Source: Strongyloides papillosus (lineage: Eukaryota > Nematoda > Chromadorea > Rhabditida > Strongyloididae). Taken from it: a DNA stretch of 64,000 nucleotides. The stretch spans positions 620,001 to 684,000 of the forward strand of contig SRSI01000031.1 of assembly GCA_005656395.1 (NCBI GenBank), given 5' to 3'. Positions within the stretch are counted from its first letter, which is position 1. Every line of letters starts with the position of its first letter. Of this stretch, positions 60,901 through 64,000 are shown piece by piece. The notes under the pieces are model-generated. The model searched no databases. It saw only the letters and a list, made by a program, of their open reading frames with translations, and was not told the DNA's origin. The position numbers and the translations under genes are program-made.

Positions 60901-61250
60901 TATGTTAATAAATTATTATCTCTTATTTTAGTCTTTTTTTTTTAATTTATTTATATATGATATAAAAATTGAATTACGATAAATGTAATAGTTAGGTGTG
61001 ATAATGTTATTGTAACCCTTTATATATAATATAAATATATTGTCATTATATTAAGATAAAAGTATATTTATATTAAAATTGTACATTCATTTCTCAAATA
61101 TTATAAAAACAAAAACTTTCTTATCTTATCTCAAATCACGTGTTGTGCCTATATATATATTTATTTATATGATTGACCTTATCAATACCGATTACAAAGA
61201 ATTATATCTATATAAAAAGAAAATTATTGTACTTAATTTTGTTATTTTTC

Positions 61251-61252
61251 AG
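61251..61252 (+). promoter_or_regulatory. Candidate spliced-leader acceptor
   Basis: TTATTTTTCAG ends here, 31 nt before the ATG at 61284. The context fits either SL trans-splicing or the end of a 5' UTR intron. Confidence 0.45.
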
Positions 61253-61283
61253 ATAGCAACTACTTTAAAAAAACAAACTTATC

Positions 61284-63099
61284 ATGACTTGTTACGAAGA
61301 TGGAGAAAATCTTTACATTTACAATAGCAAGAATTTGAGACAAAAAGCTCAAATTATGTTGAAAGCTTGTGATGAAGTAGCTATTGCGAAAAGAACTAAA
61401 AAAAATTTTGTTGTACCTTTTGATGTTGATGGGTTGGAGACACTTTCTCAAGGTAAAAAGAAATCCAAAAAAGGAAAAGAGCCAAGAATAATTTTTAAGG
61501 TTAATCCCATGACACTCCAACTTTGTCAAAGTAATAGCAATGCTGCTAAATCTGTTGATGCCACCTTAGCTGAGGTATGTATATACTTATATTTAATTAT
61601 ATAGTATTTCCCTTATTTATTTATTACACTTTTTCTGACTAATACTATTTTAGTTTATCGAAAATACCTTTGGTGATGAATGGACTTTTTCTCCTCCTGA
61701 AAGAAAATGTACACGTGATATAATTATTGGAACATTAATGGAAACATTTAAAAATATTGAAGGGAAAATGTTATGTCGTGATGGTCATATAATTGTAACA
61801 TGGTTAGTAGATAATTTTCCTGAATGTTTAAAAGATATGCCATCAAACATCGAAAACTGTTTTAAAGTTAATGTTTCACCAATGGATGAAATAAATAATG
61901 AGCAAACAATAAATGTTACATTTAGTCATCCAAAATTTTTTGCTGACATTTATTCTTTTAAATTGAAGAATGCACCACTTCTTTTATCTAGTGAATTGAT
62001 GGAGTTCCGTGAAAATTTATCTCTCAAATTTCGACATGGTATTATTTTTAACGATGATTTATGTTTTATTCGTATTTATATCGTTAGAGAAAAAATGACT
62101 ATACTAGAAGCCCAAAATAAACAAGCTAGAGAGAATAACGGAAAGCTTCCTATTAAACAGACAACTCCTTTTTATATGAAAGGAGAAATAATAACTAATG
62201 AAAGTGGGAAAATAGATTGTATTCAAAATAGAATTCTTCAATTAAAAAAATCTATCTTGAAATCTCAATCTATTCCTGAGAGAAGAGAAAGACCTTTATC
62301 AATAAAAAGTTTGAATGAAAATGTTGCTGTTTTAAAAATAGGTGCAGAATACTTGAAATGTAAAGAAAAATCTAAGAAATCTCTTATAAAACCCTTGAAA
62401 GTTAGTGTCACATCAAATCAACAAGTTGACACTAAAATCGATGACATGAGAGAATCATTTGCCACATCACCAACAAATAGTATTGATTCTGGTGTAGGAT
62501 CTCCAGGTACACCAAGTGAATCCTTTTGTAAGGGTACTTTACCATTTGGAATACGTAACCGTTCATATTCTGAATCCATTACCACTAGTTTTTATAAAAT
62601 TGATGGTAAAAAAGTCTCTTTGATTGTTGAAGAAGATAATTCGAAATGTTTAAAATCTATACTCAAGAAAGATGAACAAAGATACATTCCACGTTATCGT
62701 CTTCGTTATAATCAAGAAACACCAACACGAGGTTCATATTTACCAAAAACTTCTCGTTCTGTATCAGAATCCACTACCTGTGAATATATCTCAACTCCCG
62801 GGATTGAAAGTGTAATGTCATTTGAAACAATTATCTCAGATGATGAATCAAGTTTTGAGACAACAAATGATGAATCATGTGTAAACATTTCAAATATGGC
62901 TCCAAGATTTCGTAAAAAGACGATTTCCTTTTCCGATAATCCTGACATCATATATTATAACAAGAAAATTTCTATTGAGTCACAAAAAGAAATAGACAGG
63001 AAAAGAGCTAAGGATCGTAGAAGAAAGCAAACAAAGTTTGAATCCAGACACGGGTTTTCAACCTCAACTGAAGATCTTGGGGTATCTGTAAATAGTTAA
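61284..63099 (+). CDS. Unrecognised 578-residue protein with possible PP1-docking motif
   Basis: Exons 61284-61574 and 61654-63099 (79-bp intron, phase 0, GAG|GTATGT and TTTTAG) give 578 aa. I do not recognise the family. The N-terminal 250 residues look folded (TFGDEWTFSPPERKCTRDII, then GHIIVTWLVDNFPE), preceded by a basic GKKKSKKGKEP stretch. The remainder is Ser/Thr-rich and probably disordered, with SIDSGVGSPGTPSESF. It has two short motifs, KCLKSILKK and RKKTISFSDN, the second of which resembles an RVxF-type protein phosphatase 1 docking site with flanking basic residues. The C-terminus is strongly basic (KEIDRKRAKDRRRKQTKF). No signal peptide or membrane segment is seen, so it is probably cytoplasmic or nuclear. 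A regulatory or scaffold role is only a guess. Confidence 0.75.
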
Positions 63100-63892
63100 G
63101 TTAGTGTGTATTTTGTGTATATAGTTTTAATTACATAATATTTAGAGCTCTTTTTAGTTGTTATTAGTTATTAATTTTACCATTATTATATAGTTATTAA
63201 TTGACGGTGTATATTTAAAAAAAAAACAAAAAAAAATAATTGACGTTTCACTAGTTTTGTCTTTTGAAAACTAATTATTTATATAAGTTTTAATAACAGT
63301 TATCCTTAGTTTAGTGATACAATACATGATTATAAAAATATATATGGGAAACCTATAAAGTATACTGTATTTTAGAAAAAACATTATTTGATTTCTTTAC
63401 ATTTTTCTAACTATAATTATCTTTATTATTATACTCATTTATTTCTTGTTGTCATCTATTATTTTTAATTCCTAACTATTTTTGTGTCAAAATTTATTTT
63501 TGTAATTGATATTGGTTATATGATTGTGTATAGTACGTGTATATTATTAAATTATATTTGTCATGATAAAAAGACCATTTGTGATATCTTAAAAATATAA
63601 AACAAATTAAAAAATATTAGGAACTCACATATTGTACTGCGTGTGAGTTTTTTTCTTGTGAAGCAGTTTTACTAATCAAATAAAAGTTAACAATTCTATT
63701 TTCAATTTTTATTAATTTGTTCAAAAAAATAATCAGAATAAAAAGATATAAATAGTGAAGGTAATTTCAATTTATATATGTCAATTTAAAGTAATTCTTC
63801 TTTGTGAAAGGAATGAAATAGTAGATATAATTTACAATGTTTCTATTTGTTTTTTTATATCTTTTTTTTATACTTAATACCCGAAAAATTTT
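63100..63892. other. Intergenic between convergent genes
   Basis: Shared 3' region of the gene ending at 63099 and the minus-strand gene entering from the right. Nothing else was recognised. Confidence 0.5.
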
Positions 63893-64000
63893 TTAATCCA
63901 AATGTTTAAAACTTTTGAAATTCCATTGGCTTTTCTTTCCAATAACCATTTCTTCAGGGGTCTTCTTAACAATTTTACCAATGTTTTGGTTAGGATGAAA
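63893..64000 (-). CDS. C-terminal end of a minus-strand gene, cut by window edge
   Basis: The minus strand is open from the window edge to a TAA at 63893-63895 and encodes 35 residues with non-random composition: FHPNQNIGKIVKKTPEEM, then VIGKKSQWNFKSFKHLD and stop. It is more GC-rich than its flank, which is typical of coding sequence here. The family cannot be named from so little. Confidence 0.5.
   Translation of the reverse strand, partial: FHPNQNIGKIVKKTPEEMVIGKKSQWNFKSFKHLD

Larger units (their letters stand above)
53875..61251. other. Long intergenic region (7.4 kb)
   Basis: AT-rich, no supported gene. Open frames of 60-75 codons at 54811, 55308, 58038 and 58177 have no recognisable domain and use weak or non-ATG starts. 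It contains the (TA)n tract and the hairpin listed below. The right part is upstream of the gene at 61284. Confidence 0.5.

Noticed and set aside
61079..61327. 82-codon frame overlapping the start of the gene at 61284
   Set aside because: It is in another frame and crosses the candidate acceptor at 61252; the long gene has strong exon support.

Overview
The window reads as a very AT-rich nematode nuclear genome, most likely a clade IV worm of the Strongyloides/Parastrongyloides type. The evidence is the base composition, cis-introns of about 41-105 bp with GTAAGT or GTATGT donors and TTTTAG acceptors, candidate spliced-leader acceptors just before several start codons, and the protein families (Srt chemoreceptors, FMRFamide-type GPCR, laminin beta, CD98hc-like protein). 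The species assignment is inference. Exon structures were worked out by eye from splice sites and reading-phase agreement.

Region 1 (1-19.8 kb) is an accessory, repeat-built locus. Three copies of an srt chemoreceptor gene alternate in orientation: only the tail of copy A (+) is visible at 2-40, copy B (-) lies at 2112-3134 and copy C (+) at 18435-19460. A and B meet tail to tail in a large palindrome (arms about 745 bp, spacer about 655 bp). B and C are head to head and share their promoter flank. The B flank holds a 2.2-kb insertion flanked by a 4-bp duplication; C keeps the empty site. That insertion contains a decayed mariner, a pogo/Tigger-like MITE and a further mariner-like end.

Between the B and C promoters lies a 12-kb island (about 5.9-17.85 kb) of nested repeats and unusual genes. 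These are a small Tc1/IS630-type relic with minisatellite inverted ends, tandem diverged repeats, a GC-rich hairpin, a minus-strand gene built from tandemly duplicated 45-nt exons, a NADAR (YbiA-like) gene, a gene with a six-fold 15-residue repeat, and a 758-residue transposase-like protein with two N-terminal zinc fingers. Minisatellites border the last group on both sides, so it may be one large cargo-carrying DNA transposon. This is the most unusual part of the window.

Region 2 (19.8-64 kb) is ordinary gene space with long AT-rich intergenic stretches. In order it holds a GPI-anchored Ly6-like protein (-), laminin beta lam-1 (-, 1795 aa), an FMRFamide-receptor-like GPCR (+), a myosin XVIII-like heavy chain (-) with an apparent alternative headless first exon, a CD98hc/4F2hc-like amino-acid-transporter heavy chain (-), a 55-residue secreted cysteine peptide (-), ALG12 mannosyltransferase (+) convergent with a WDR68/DCAF7 WD40 protein (-), an unrecognised 578-residue protein (+), and the last exon of a minus-strand gene at the right edge. 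No operon, rRNA, tRNA or CRISPR array was recognised.
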